DNA from: Muribaculaceae bacterium Isolate-110 (HZI)
GTDB taxonomy: Bacteria > Bacteroidota > Bacteroidia > Bacteroidales > Muribaculaceae
NCBI GenBank assembly: GCA_003762875.1
Contig: RIBL01000005.1
Coordinates: forward strand, 1 to 64,000
Length of the DNA stretch: 64,000 nt
Direction of reading: 5' to 3'
Both the position numbers and the translations under genes were made by a program. The notes below the pieces were generated by a model. It worked only from the letters and a program-made list of their open reading frames with translations, was not told the origin of the DNA and ran no database searches. This document shows positions 54,511 to 63,535 of the stretch, one piece after another; positions within the stretch are counted from its first letter, which is position 1, and every line of letters begins with the position of its first letter.

Positions 54511-55905
54511 CTATCCGTATATCTTTGACTTGGCATAGTAGGCATATACACGGTTGACGTAATCGAATGTCTCGCGTCCGCGCGAATAGCCGAATTTCAC
54601 CACCGGATCTTTGTAATATCTCGGGTTGGATTTCCAGAGTATCGCTTTGGCTACGTTGTCGTCCCACTTTTCAGGGTTGAGTCCGTATTTTTTTGCGAGA
54701 GCTATAGCGTCGAGCACATGGGCCAGTCCCGAATTGTAGGATGCGATGACAAACTTTTTACGCTCCTCTGGGTCTGGAACTCGCGAAGCCAACTGCTTGT
54801 CAAGGTCGCGCAGGAGTCTGAGCGACGTCTCTACGGCCACATCGTTTTTCATCACACTTTTGGCCGACTGTCCGTAACCTTTGGCTGTGCGTGGCATTAT
54901 CTGCATCAGTCCGCGTGCTCCGGCCCACGACACTGCCGTGGAGTCAAACTTGCTCTCGACATAGGCCTGCGATGCCAGAAGTTTCCAGTCCCATTCATAT
55001 TTGTCGGCATATTTCTTGAACAGGTCGTCAAACGGAGAGACACGTCCGGCCGACGATACAAAACCATTGCCCGGTTCGTTTTTGCTCAACTCGAAGTAGC
55101 GTTTGAGCAGACGGGCCTGTTCGGAGCGGGGCTTGTCGGTGTTGAGCCACGCATCGATACTGTCGCCAAGCCATTTGTGGTCGGGAGCCACAGCCCAGCC
55201 CGAACGCTGTTCAAAACTGAGCTGCGTGTTGATGTCGAGATCGTTGTAATAAGTCTTGTTGATGTGCGCTATGTCGCTGTCGACCACCGTAAGAGGTATC
55301 TTGCCCTCGCTCACCATGGCTATGAGGTCTTCAGTAATCATGGTGTCGCGGTTGACGGGATGGATACGGATGCCTCCGCCCAACTCCTGGTTAAGATTGT
55401 TCATGCGTGCCTCATACTTTGACTCGGCTTCAACATATACATCCTTGCCTACGAGGCCTGTCACGTCGGTTATGAGCTCCTCCTCTCCTCGCTTGGGCTG
55501 AACAAGCACCTGGGTGGTGATGTTTTCCGGCCCACAGGCTACGACTTTTTCCTTATATTCGGCCGTGATTGGCACCTCATAGGCTATGAGGTCAACCTTG
55601 CCGGAGTCGAGCATTTCGATAGCTCGCGAAAGTGAAGGGGCAATGTCGACTTTCAGTGTCAGACCTTTGTCGACGGCAAGGGCGGTGACAAGTTCATAGT
55701 CATAGCCCATCTCCTGTCCTTTGTATATAAAGTAGGATGCAGGGCTGTAGAGAGTGACTACATGGAGTGTGTCGGGAAAGTGTTTGGCCGATGAATCGGA
55801 GCCTGATTTTTTATTGTCGCCGTTGCCCGAGGTGCAGCCGACGGCTGCGGCCAGGAGCAATGTGGCGGCGATGAGTGCTGGGAGGAGTGTGCGGGTACAT
55901 TTCAT
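54511..55905 (-). CDS. MltF-like lytic transglycosylase with solute-binding domain
   Basis: A 464-residue lipoprotein (Cys at 24). A solute-binding protein family 3 domain fills about 40-285 (SLSRAIEMLDSGKVDLIAYE). An SLT lytic transglycosylase domain follows with catalytic Glu in SQAYVESKFDSTAVSWAGA and GLMQIMPRTA. It cleaves peptidoglycan glycan strands, with the N-terminal domain sensing a wall fragment, as in MltF. The domain order and length match MltF. Confidence 0.87.
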   Translation of the reverse strand: MKCTRTLLPALIAATLLLAAAVGCTSGNGDNKKSGSDSSAKHFPDTLHVVTLYSPASYFIYKGQEMGYDYELVTALAVDKGLTLKVDIAPSLSRAIEMLDSGKVDLIAYEVPITAEYKEKVVACGPENITTQVLVQPKRGEEELITDVTGLVGKDVYVEAESKYEARMNNLNQELGGGIRIHPVNRDTMITEDLIAMVSEGKIPLTVVDSDIAHINKTYYNDLDINTQLSFEQRSGWAVAPDHKWLGDSIDAWLNTDKPRSEQARLLKRYFELSKNEPGNGFVSSAGRVSPFDDLFKKYADKYEWDWKLLASQAYVESKFDSTAVSWAGARGLMQIMPRTAKGYGQSAKSVMKNDVAVETSLRLLRDLDKQLASRVPDPEERKKFVIASYNSGLAHVLDAIALAKKYGLNPEKWDDNVAKAILWKSNPRYYKDPVVKFGYSRGRETFDYVNRVYAYYAKSKIYG

Positions 55906-55958
55906 AATCAGGAGTTGACAGGAGAGTTGAGGAGAGAACGGGGTGACGGCCGTTTGTT

Positions 55959-55982
55959 AGAGATTGTTTGTCGACAGTCTCT
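55959..55982 (-). terminator. Possible hairpin at the purM stop
   Basis: AGAGATTGT (55959-55967) can pair with ACAGTCTCT (55974-55982) with one G-T pair, around a 6-base loop, exactly at the stop of the - strand purM gene. No T run is evident. Confidence 0.35.
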
Positions 55983-57148
55983 TAGTATTCAAACGTGCCG
56001 GCCTCGGTAGTGATGGTGAGGCGGTTGGACGGAGCGTCCTCGACACGGCCTACGATACGAGAGTCTATGCCGAAGCTCTGGGCTATGTCCATCACCTGCT
56101 GTGCATGCTCGGGGGCTGTGTATATTTCCATACGGTGGCCCATGTTGAACACCTTGAACATTTCGCTCCACGGTGTGCCGCTTTCCTTTTGGATTAGGTC
56201 AAAGAGCGGGGGAATGGGGAAGAGGTTGTCCTTTATGACATATTTGTTGTTGACAAAGTGCATCACCTTGGTCTGAGCACCGCCTGTGCAGTGAATCATG
56301 CCGTCAATGGCTGGACGCATCTCGGCAAGAAGTTTCTTTATTACGGGAGCATAGGTGCGAGTGGGGGAGAGCACGAGTTGACCGGCATTGACGGGAGAGC
56401 CTTCGACAGCATCGTCAAGATGTTTTGAGCCTGAATATACGAGGTCGTCAGGCACAGCGGCGTCGAAAGTCTCGGGATATTTTTCGGCAAGATATTTGGC
56501 AAATACGTCGTGGCGTGCCGATGTGAGTCCGTTGCTGCCCATGCCGCCGTTGTATCGGTCTTCATAGGTGGCTTGTCCGAATGATGCGAGGCCTACGATT
56601 ACGTCGCCGGCCTTGATATTGGCGTTGTCGATTACATCGGCGCGACGCATGCGGCAAGTCACGGTCGAGTCGACGATGATGGTGCGCACGAGGTCGCCGA
56701 CATCGGCAGTCTCGCCACCGGTCGAATAGATGCCTATACCCATTTCGCGCAGACGGGCGAGGAGCTCCTCGGTGCCATTGATGATGGCAGAGATGACTTC
56801 GCCGGGTATGAGATTCTTGTTGCGTCCGATAGTCGAGGACACCAGGATATTATCGGTGGCACCAACACACAGAAGGTCATCTATATTCATGACGAGTGCG
56901 TCCTGCGCGATGCCGCGCCATACGCTCAGATCGCCTGTCTCGCGCCAGTAAGCATAGGCGAGCGATGATTTAGTGCCGGCACCGTCGGCGTGCATGATAT
57001 TACACCACTCGGGGTCGCCTCCGAGTATGTCAGGGATTATTTTGCAGAAGGCCTGAGGGAAGATGCCTTTGTCGACATTCTTGATTGCGTTGTGCACGTC
57101 CTCTTTAGAGGCTGAGACTCCACGCAGGTTGTAACGACGGTCGCTCAT
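55982..57148 (-). CDS. purM: Phosphoribosylformylglycinamidine cyclo-ligase (AIR synthetase)
   Basis: A 388-residue enzyme of purine synthesis that closes the imidazole ring of AIR with ATP. The ATP-site region is MHADGAGTKSSLAYAYW, then QDALVMNIDDLLCVGA. STGGETADVGD and GLASFGQATYEDRYNGG are further family motifs. The length fits the longer Bacteroidetes form. The ATG at 57148 (MSDRRYNLRGVSASKEDV) is preferred over a start 15 codons upstream. Confidence 0.92.
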   Translation of the reverse strand: MSDRRYNLRGVSASKEDVHNAIKNVDKGIFPQAFCKIIPDILGGDPEWCNIMHADGAGTKSSLAYAYWRETGDLSVWRGIAQDALVMNIDDLLCVGATDNILVSSTIGRNKNLIPGEVISAIINGTEELLARLREMGIGIYSTGGETADVGDLVRTIIVDSTVTCRMRRADVIDNANIKAGDVIVGLASFGQATYEDRYNGGMGSNGLTSARHDVFAKYLAEKYPETFDAAVPDDLVYSGSKHLDDAVEGSPVNAGQLVLSPTRTYAPVIKKLLAEMRPAIDGMIHCTGGAQTKVMHFVNNKYVIKDNLFPIPPLFDLIQKESGTPWSEMFKVFNMGHRMEIYTAPEHAQQVMDIAQSFGIDSRIVGRVEDAPSNRLTITTEAGTFEY

Positions 57149-57231
57149 GAGGTATTTTCTATGAATATTGTATAGTTGAAAAGTTTTTGGCAAAGTTACG
57201 AAAAATTGGATGAAGTATCAATATATCGTGA

Positions 57232-58380
57232 CTATCCTTTTACGGGTATTGACATGAGCGGGGTGTCGGACCGGAAAAGGAGCCTATGGGCGAGTGATGG
57301 ATTGAATAGTCGCGAGAATATGTTTTTGCGTCTGGTTGCCACGACTATAAGGTCGGCCGGATGGTCGGCTGTGATTCTGTCAAAGTCATCAATGGGATTG
57401 GTGAACGAGAGAGGCGAAGTTTTGAATGTGAATGCCGGATAATTGGCGCGGCAGTAGTCGAGCAACTTGTCGAGCGACTCGGGGCCGGCTTTGGACAGGC
57501 GGCTCGGCGGGACGGAGACGAGTGTGACACATAGCGGAGTGTCGGGAAATGTACGGTAGAGAGTGTCGAGTGCGATGATGTCCTCCTGACTTGCAGTCGT
57601 GAAGAATACAACTGCACCGGGCATTCCTGATGCGGCCCACGGAGTACTCTCGGGTACGGTGAGCGTGACTGTGCGGCAACTGTCGAGCACCTCGGCCGCT
57701 ACACTGCCGACGAGTTGGCGTGAATGGCTGTCTGCTCCACGAGTGCCCATGATTGTGAGTGGATTTTTGTTGGCCGTGCAATAGTCATAGATGGTTTCTT
57801 CCGGCAGGCCTTCGGTGACTTCCGACGTGAAACGTATACCTGGGATTACACCGGCACGAATCTTATCGCGTATCTTTCCTTCGAATTCTGACATTTGTTC
57901 CCTGGCTACTTTGTCGAGGTCACGGTCGAGTCGCACTTCGTCGACAGTATCGACCGTCGGCGTGTCAAAGGTCAGCGAGTCGGACAGTTGCATTACCGAC
58001 CGGCCCGAGAAAGCAGGATCAACGTAAGTGTGGAGCAGATGTATGTCCACCTTTAGTGAGGCGGCTATCCTGAATGCCACAAGTGCTGCTTTGAGCGAAC
58101 TGTCGGAGAAGTCGACCGGGACAAGTATCGAAGGGTGAGTCTCATCGTGGAGAGTGCGTACGGCTTCTGGGGCGAGTATTTCGATATTCTCTATTATGCG
58201 TAAGGCCTGAGGCAAATCACACTCTTTGATTCTCACACGTATGCCGGCCGATATGGAGGGATTGGTGAGATTGACGTTCTGAAGGGTGACGGCTATGCCT
58301 TCGCTCTCCAGGAGTGTCTTGAGCTGGTGAGCGCGGTCATAGGTGTGTATGGCTACAGTGATGAGTCGGTCGGAAAGCAT
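57232..58380 (-). CDS. Universal stress protein fusion (DUF2007-Usp-Usp)
   Basis: A 382-residue cytosolic protein. Residues 1-70 resemble DUF2007 (TYDRAHQLKTLLESEGIAVT). A first Usp domain starts at about 82 (SILVPVDFSDSSLKAALVAF) and holds the nucleotide-loop-like GTRGADSHSRQLVGSVAAEV. A second, more divergent Usp half follows (VVFFTTASQEDIIALDTLY, ending VVATRRKNIFSRLF). The start at 58380 is chosen; the longer frame would run into an upstream terminator hairpin. The role in stress adaptation is inferred. Confidence 0.8.
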   Translation of the reverse strand: MLSDRLITVAIHTYDRAHQLKTLLESEGIAVTLQNVNLTNPSISAGIRVRIKECDLPQALRIIENIEILAPEAVRTLHDETHPSILVPVDFSDSSLKAALVAFRIAASLKVDIHLLHTYVDPAFSGRSVMQLSDSLTFDTPTVDTVDEVRLDRDLDKVAREQMSEFEGKIRDKIRAGVIPGIRFTSEVTEGLPEETIYDYCTANKNPLTIMGTRGADSHSRQLVGSVAAEVLDSCRTVTLTVPESTPWAASGMPGAVVFFTTASQEDIIALDTLYRTFPDTPLCVTLVSVPPSRLSKAGPESLDKLLDYCRANYPAFTFKTSPLSFTNPIDDFDRITADHPADLIVVATRRKNIFSRLFNPSLAHRLLFRSDTPLMSIPVKG

Positions 58381-58436
58381 AGGCGTGTTGTTTTTGATTT
58401 TGGCCGGGACAGCCAGTTTCACATATATTAAAACGG

Positions 58437-58484
58437 ACAGGAGGACGAAAAGTTGGCTTATATATGCCGCTTTTGTCCTCCTGT
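58437..58484 (-). terminator. Hairpin terminator after the small HTH gene
   Basis: ACAGGAGGAC with a following A-rich arm (58437-58452) pairs with CTTTTGTCCTCCTGT (58470-58484), with one bulged base. It lies 42 bases beyond the stop of the - strand gene at 58526. Confidence 0.65.
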
Positions 58485-58525
58485 ATGGTTTAAAATAATA
58501 AAGACGTAAGTTCCCGCAATGGGAT

Positions 58526-58786
58526 TTACGCCTCTTTCTCAAGGCCCTGGAGTATCTCCACAGCCATGTCATAAATGGTAGTGTCGTCGAGCACTACAAT
58601 GCCTCCGTCGGGTCCCGGTTCGATGTGTACACCACAATTTTTGCCAAACTCATAGTTTGTGCCTCCGAAGTAGTTGCGTACTGTCTGGGGGGTGACATTA
58701 AGACGGTCGGCGATCTGGCGGATTGAACCGTCGGGAAGACTGTCCTTGATGCGGCGGAGGTCGTTGAAGGTGATAGTTTTAGTCAT
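58526..58786 (-). CDS. Small helix-turn-helix DNA-binding protein
   Basis: An 86-residue protein with an N-terminal helix-turn-helix (GSIRQIADRLNVTPQTVRNY) and a short acidic C-terminal part (GGIVVLDDTTIYDMAVEILQ). Proteins of this kind are widespread in Bacteroidales. It is a single-gene transcript bounded by hairpins. The target is unknown. Confidence 0.78.
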   Translation of the reverse strand: MTKTITFNDLRRIKDSLPDGSIRQIADRLNVTPQTVRNYFGGTNYEFGKNCGVHIEPGPDGGIVVLDDTTIYDMAVEILQGLEKEA

Positions 58787-58922
58787 GATTTAGTATCGGG
58801 TTTTGAGGGTTAGAGTAAATTGGGTTTGTACAAATTATAATAGTTGATGCGGAGGGGTGGTTTTCCTTATCGCGTCACTAAGTTATGATTATATAACGAA
58901 AAAAGCAAATATTTGTCGATGA

Positions 58923-58950
58923 AATAAAGATGTTATATAACATCTTTATT
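58923..58950. repeat. Perfect 28-bp palindrome
   Basis: AATAAAGATGTTAT is followed at once by its exact reverse complement, with no loop. It lies in a 233-base AT-rich gap between batE and the HTH gene. A second, 10-base palindrome (CAAATATTTG) lies at 58906-58915. It could be the batE terminator or an operator for the HTH gene at 58526. Confidence 0.7.
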
Positions 58951-59019
58951 GTAATTTGCTGATAATTTGTAATATATAAGGATAAAAAACAGGACCGATA
59001 CTTTATTTCTGCCGTATGA

Positions 59020-59802
59020 CTATATTTTCTGCACGGCAGCGGCGTTGATCCAAGCACGATGGGCGTTGTCTACCTCTACGTCATACCAAAGCGAGTGGAT
59101 GGAGTCTGTGGTGGAGCGCACGGAGTCGAGTATTGTGACTTTGGTCCCTTCGTGAAGGAGCATTGCTTCCTGAGTCCTGTCCTGAGGCACACGAGGGGTG
59201 GTGCTTAGGATTGTGGAGGGGACAGTCACTATGGCAACATTGTCGGCCGAGGCGATTGATGCCGCACGGAATGAGAAAAACAGGCAGGCACAACAGCCTA
59301 TAACGGTGAGTATGCCACCGAAAAATCCGATTTTTCTCACAGTCACTACCCCTGAAAACAGGTAGGTGAGAACACCAGCAAGAGTTAGCGCAAAACAGGT
59401 GAAGGCTATCCACGCCCAGGTGTTGGAATGGGCGTAGGCCGAGATGGCATCGAGTGCATTGCCGAGAAATGTTCCGCGTTCGCCGGGACGGTCGGTAATG
59501 CGGGTGTTGACAAAGTCGAGATTGTTGCGTGCATCCTTGTCGGACGGATCGAGGCGCAGGGCGCGCTCATAGGCAATAACTGCATTGCCCATCTCGCCGA
59601 GGCGATAATAGGTGTTGCCGAGATTGTAATATAGTTTAGCTGAAGGGCCTTCTTGCTGTATCACGTTGAGATACATGTCGGCGGCCTGACGAAAATCGTC
59701 TGCATTGTAGGCCGAATCGGCCTGAGTGATGAGCTGAGACTCGGCGCGGAGAGCAAATGTGCCCAGCAGTATTATTATGGTGGTCAGTATGACGTGTTTC
59801 AT
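59020..59802 (-). CDS. batE: BatE-like TPR protein
   Basis: A 260-residue exported protein. After a signal peptide, TPR motifs cover about 20-110 (KLYYNLGNTYYRLGEMGNAV). Two membrane helices follow (SNTWAWIAFTCFALTLAGVL and GFFGGILTVIGCCACLFFSF), then an SH3-like C-terminus (LLHEGTKVTILDSV, then YDVEVDNAHRAWINAAAV). It is the last gene of the Bacteroides aerotolerance (bat) operon and overlaps batD by 4 bases. Confidence 0.85.
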   Translation of the reverse strand: MKHVILTTIIILLGTFALRAESQLITQADSAYNADDFRQAADMYLNVIQQEGPSAKLYYNLGNTYYRLGEMGNAVIAYERALRLDPSDKDARNNLDFVNTRITDRPGERGTFLGNALDAISAYAHSNTWAWIAFTCFALTLAGVLTYLFSGVVTVRKIGFFGGILTVIGCCACLFFSFRAASIASADNVAIVTVPSTILSTTPRVPQDRTQEAMLLHEGTKVTILDSVRSTTDSIHSLWYDVEVDNAHRAWINAAAVQKI

Positions 59803-61598
59803 CGTTTTTCGAGATTATTGATTGCTTTTGCGCCTTCGCTGTACACGGCGTCCATGCGTGAGGAGCTTTCGGGGGTGTAACGTGCCATCTCGCACTCGTC
59901 GAGCACGTTGACGATTGACGATGTGGCTTCGGACGAGTAGCCCTTTTCGGTAAGTTTGTCGACAATGTTCTGACGGGTAAGCTGCGAGAGTGGTATGGCG
60001 AGCTTGTCGGATAGGTAACCCCATAGCGCACGGAGCATCTCTTCGTAGAATTTGTCGTTGTCGCCCGCCGACAGATATTTCCCGGCAGTCTTGAGTCGCT
60101 TGGAGGCAACTTTGCTTGCCTTGGCGGTGCGCATGCCCGAGACGTCGGCATTGCGGCGTGCGCGTGCGCGGTTGGCCACAATCACTGCGCCGGTGATTAT
60201 AATAAGGACGATGTAGAGTGTCCAGTATAATGCCGAACGAATGGTGAGCGAATGGTTGTGAGAGGGATTCTTTTCACCAAGATAGATGTGGCGTATGTCG
60301 GAATTTTTATTCTCGATGGCTTTCTGGTCCTCGGTTGGAGCTGGTGTCGAGAGACCCTTGGCCACTTTGATGGGGTAAGAGGGCGTTGTGAGTGTAACAT
60401 AATCGCGTTTGGCCGGATCGAAGTATACGAATTTGTCACTGCCTATGGTGAAGTTGCCGACGCTCTGGGGCACGAAGGTATATTCGACAGTCATTGTGCC
60501 AGATACTTCGTTGCCCGACACCGAAGTCTTTATGTCGCTCTTGGGGGTGTATTGCTCAAACTCGGAGGGGAAATCAATCTGCGGCTCCTTGAGATACTTG
60601 ATATTGCCGGTGCCGGAGATTGTGTATATGAGAGTTGCGGGGTCGTTGGTGCGGAACGAGTTGCCTACGAGACGAGAGTCGATGGTAAAATTGCCGACAG
60701 CTCCATTGAATCCGTCAGGCTTGGGCGAGGGGAGTGGCAGGATGTTGATAGAGCCGGTGTTGGAGCTGACCTTGATTTTGGTCTCGCGTGGCTGGCGCAC
60801 CTGAAACATACCCATATTCACGTTGTCATACTGCACGACCGAGATGTCATAGTTGCCGGAATTGATGGTGAGCTTGCCGCTCTTCTGTGGGAAGATGATG
60901 CAGTGTTTGAGCACGGCAGTCATGTAGTCCTGTCCACGATAGTTCTCAATCTCGTTGAGTGCAGGCTGCACGTCGAGTTCCTGTATGAGAAATCCGTCAA
61001 ACGACGGCTGACGCGTAGGCATGAACGAGGAGATGGAGTATTTTGTATAAAGTTTAATGGTACAGCCGATTGCTTCCTGCTCATAAGCCGAAGAGCGTGA
61101 GAGGATGATACGCACAAACACGTCGTCGGCATTGACTTTGCGTCCGGCTGTCTGTGTATCTACATCGTCAACCGCCACAGGGCGTTGTGATGCGGGAGTG
61201 TCGCGCTCAGCCCGCTCATGGATTGTGAGGGTTGCGGTCTGAGTGGTGAGTCGCTTGCCTCCTGCTATGATTGATGCAGCCGGTATGGTGTATTTGCCGG
61301 CCTTGTCAGCCCGGTAATAATAGGTATATTCTACGGCCGATGACGATTCGGCGTGGCCGTTGACCACCGAGTAGCTCTGAGACGTGGATGTGGAGGGGCC
61401 GAAAAGAAGTGTACATCCGTCGATGGCCGAGACTTTTAGATCAGAACCCTCGGCATTGGAGAGCCGGAAGGTAACGGGAAACTTGTCGCCTTCATAGACC
61501 CGTCCGGGAGCTTTGACGGTAAACTTCACATCACCGGCGGCATATACGCAGGTAGTGAGAAGTGCTATGATGATAAATAATATAGAGAAACGTTTCAT
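59799..61598 (-). CDS. batD: BatD protein
   Basis: A 599-residue envelope protein. A signal peptide precedes immunoglobulin-like beta domains. The start of the mature part, VKFTVKAPGRVYEGDKFPVT, is typical of BatD. One membrane helix lies near 460 (YWTLYIVLIIITGAVIVANR), then a cytoplasmic helical tail. It works with the VWA proteins BatA and BatB in the membrane; the bat genes affect aerotolerance in Bacteroides fragilis. Confidence 0.9.
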   Translation of the reverse strand: MKRFSILFIIIALLTTCVYAAGDVKFTVKAPGRVYEGDKFPVTFRLSNAEGSDLKVSAIDGCTLLFGPSTSTSQSYSVVNGHAESSSAVEYTYYYRADKAGKYTIPAASIIAGGKRLTTQTATLTIHERAERDTPASQRPVAVDDVDTQTAGRKVNADDVFVRIILSRSSAYEQEAIGCTIKLYTKYSISSFMPTRQPSFDGFLIQELDVQPALNEIENYRGQDYMTAVLKHCIIFPQKSGKLTINSGNYDISVVQYDNVNMGMFQVRQPRETKIKVSSNTGSINILPLPSPKPDGFNGAVGNFTIDSRLVGNSFRTNDPATLIYTISGTGNIKYLKEPQIDFPSEFEQYTPKSDIKTSVSGNEVSGTMTVEYTFVPQSVGNFTIGSDKFVYFDPAKRDYVTLTTPSYPIKVAKGLSTPAPTEDQKAIENKNSDIRHIYLGEKNPSHNHSLTIRSALYWTLYIVLIIITGAVIVANRARARRNADVSGMRTAKASKVASKRLKTAGKYLSAGDNDKFYEEMLRALWGYLSDKLAIPLSQLTRQNIVDKLTEKGYSSEATSSIVNVLDECEMARYTPESSSRMDAVYSEGAKAINNLEKR

Positions 61599-61676
61599 AC
61601 TCGCAATTTGAATTGACCTGTGGTTGGGTGGGGGCGGGAGCTAAGAGATGTTTTTGGATTGATAACCCGCAGTCTG

Positions 61677-62456
61677 TTACCAGGGATTTGTGACCTGTCG
61701 GCGTGCCGGCGCGCCGTTTTTGTTGCGTTCGGCATTGACTCGCTGGCGTGTGGCGTTCTCTTCGTTTTCCATAGCCTTGAGTATTTTCTCGGCATTTTCT
61801 TTGCTTATGCCCGACTGGCGTTGCTGCTGGGGCTGTTGTTTCTGGTCCTGAGACTGTTGTTGCTGCTGTTGGTCTTTGTTTTGGTCCTGGTTTTGGTCTT
61901 TATTCTGATCTTTATTTTGATCCTTGTCCTGGTTTTTATCCTGGTTCTGCTGGTCCTTGTTCTGATCCTGATTCTGGTCCTGCTGGTCTTGCAGACGTTT
62001 TTGTGCCAGACGCAGATTTTCACGGGCCTTGTCGTTGTCTGGATTGCGCCGGAGAGCGTTCTTGTAAAGCTCGATGCTCTTGGCATAATCCTGTGCGTTG
62101 AAGGCGATGTTGCCGAGATTGTAAAATGCTTTTTCGGCTATCGCCACATCCTCTGCATCGGTAGCAAGTTTACCGAGTATCTGTGACGCCTGCTTCTCGT
62201 TCTCGCCGGTGGCTGTGCCTTGCCGCAGCAGAGTAGCGGCAAGATTAAACTGTGCAATTTCGTTCATCGCGTCGATTTCGAGAGCCTTGCGATAGGCTAC
62301 TTCGGCATCGGTGTAACGTTCGTCATGATAGAGTTTGTTGCCCTCCACGATGAAGTTGCGCTCGCGACGTGTGGAATTGTCACCGGTGGCCGAGGCCAAA
62401 GCCGGAGTGGCTAGAGTGGCGGAGAGCAACAGATATTTCAAATAACGTGTGTTCAT
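61677..62456 (-). CDS. batC: BatC-like TPR protein with Gln/Asp/Lys-rich repeat
   Basis: A 259-residue protein. A signal peptide is followed by TPR motifs at about 30-150 (GNKLYHDERYTDAEVAYRKA, then AFYNLGNIAFNAQDYAKSIE). A low-complexity stretch of Asp, Gln, Asn and Lys covers about 157-215, then a basic C-terminal part. The repeat is coded at about 61810-61990. It overlaps batB by 4 bases and leaves 78 bases before batD. Confidence 0.86.
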   Translation of the reverse strand: MNTRYLKYLLLSATLATPALASATGDNSTRRERNFIVEGNKLYHDERYTDAEVAYRKALEIDAMNEIAQFNLAATLLRQGTATGENEKQASQILGKLATDAEDVAIAEKAFYNLGNIAFNAQDYAKSIELYKNALRRNPDNDKARENLRLAQKRLQDQQDQNQDQNKDQQNQDKNQDKDQNKDQNKDQNQDQNKDQQQQQQSQDQKQQPQQQRQSGISKENAEKILKAMENEENATRQRVNAERNKNGAPARRQVTNPW

Positions 62457-63517
62457 TTTTCGCCTCCTTCCTCTTTGGTGAAGAAACGATATTTTTTAAG
62501 CCATGAAATCTTGCGGGTCACCACAAAAACGTCGGCGACGAGAAGTATGAGTGCTATCCATGCCACGATGGGGAACTGCTCGCTCTGTGGAGAGAACGAT
62601 TTGCGTTCAAATTCTTTCTGCTCGAGTTCATCCATCTTGGTGTCGACAGCATTGATTGCCGAAGTTGAGGCTCCGTTGACATATATGCCCTTGCCGGCTT
62701 TGGCTATCTCTGCGCCGGTTGACTCGTCATGGCGTGTAACGACTGCCTCACCTGTCATTGGATTGATCATATAGCGGCCGTTACCGACGGGGATGCGGGC
62801 TCCGCGTCCGGTGCCAAGACCGATAACATCGACTTGGATGCCGGCTCCGGCAGCTCGTTTGGCAGCATCTACGGCATTATCCTCAAAGTTTTCGGCATCG
62901 GTGAGCAAAACAATGGCCTTGCCCATATCGTCGGTGGGTGTAAACGAATTCATCGCCATCTCGAGGGCTGCGCCAATAGCTGTACCCTGGGTCGGAACCA
63001 TGTCGGTGGTGATGGAGTTGATAAACATCTTGGCCGAAATGTAGTCGGAGGTGATTGGAAGCTGGGTATAGGCGTCTCCGGCAAAGACGATGAGGCCTAC
63101 CTTGTCGTTGTTCATCTTGTCGATAAGTTTCTCGAGGATGAATTTTGCGCGCTGCAGACGGCTTACACCAGCCTCGTCGTCGGTCGAGGAGGCGAGCATG
63201 GAGTTGGATACGTCCATGCATATCATCACTTCAATACCGCGCGTGGTCTCGGTCTCGGCTGCGTCAGCGTCAAGGCCTGATGTGGCGCGCGGACGTGCGA
63301 GGATGATGACAAGTACGGCTATTATAAGCAGTGAGAAGGTGAGTTTGACCCACGGCATATAGCGCGATACTTCGGGCATCAGAGTTGCGAGAGTGTCGGG
63401 GTTGCCGAAGCGGCGCAGCTTGCGCATGCGGGCGTAGCGGGCCAAAAGGAATAGACCTGCAACTAAGGGGAGCAGCAGCAGGAGATATAGCAGATGGGGA
63501 TAGGCAAATGTAATCAT
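62453..63517 (-). CDS. batB: BatB von Willebrand factor A membrane protein
   Basis: A 354-residue protein. Two N-terminal membrane helices, a VWA domain (about 90-290) and a C-terminal helix (VAWIALILLVADVFVVT). The metal-ion-dependent adhesion site is DVSNSML with VLLTDAENFEDNA later. It is a partner of BatA. The stop of batA lies 18 bases upstream. Confidence 0.92.
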   Translation of the reverse strand: MITFAYPHLLYLLLLLPLVAGLFLLARYARMRKLRRFGNPDTLATLMPEVSRYMPWVKLTFSLLIIAVLVIILARPRATSGLDADAAETETTRGIEVMICMDVSNSMLASSTDDEAGVSRLQRAKFILEKLIDKMNNDKVGLIVFAGDAYTQLPITSDYISAKMFINSITTDMVPTQGTAIGAALEMAMNSFTPTDDMGKAIVLLTDAENFEDNAVDAAKRAAGAGIQVDVIGLGTGRGARIPVGNGRYMINPMTGEAVVTRHDESTGAEIAKAGKGIYVNGASTSAINAVDTKMDELEQKEFERKSFSPQSEQFPIVAWIALILLVADVFVVTRKISWLKKYRFFTKEEGGEK

Positions 63518-63535
63518 ACCTTGAAAATAGGATGC

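Noticed and set aside
58380-58572. N-terminal extension of the Usp fusion
   Set aside because: The extra 64 residues are basic and unlike the family, and their DNA contains a terminator hairpin at 58437-58484.
60252-61100. 282-residue frame on the + strand
   Set aside because: It is the antisense shadow of batD; the - strand frame carries the recognisable domain and the operon overlaps.
61810-61990. CRISPR-like or tandem repeat array
   Set aside because: The repeats are short, irregular and lie in frame within batC, encoding Asp/Gln/Asn/Lys low complexity.
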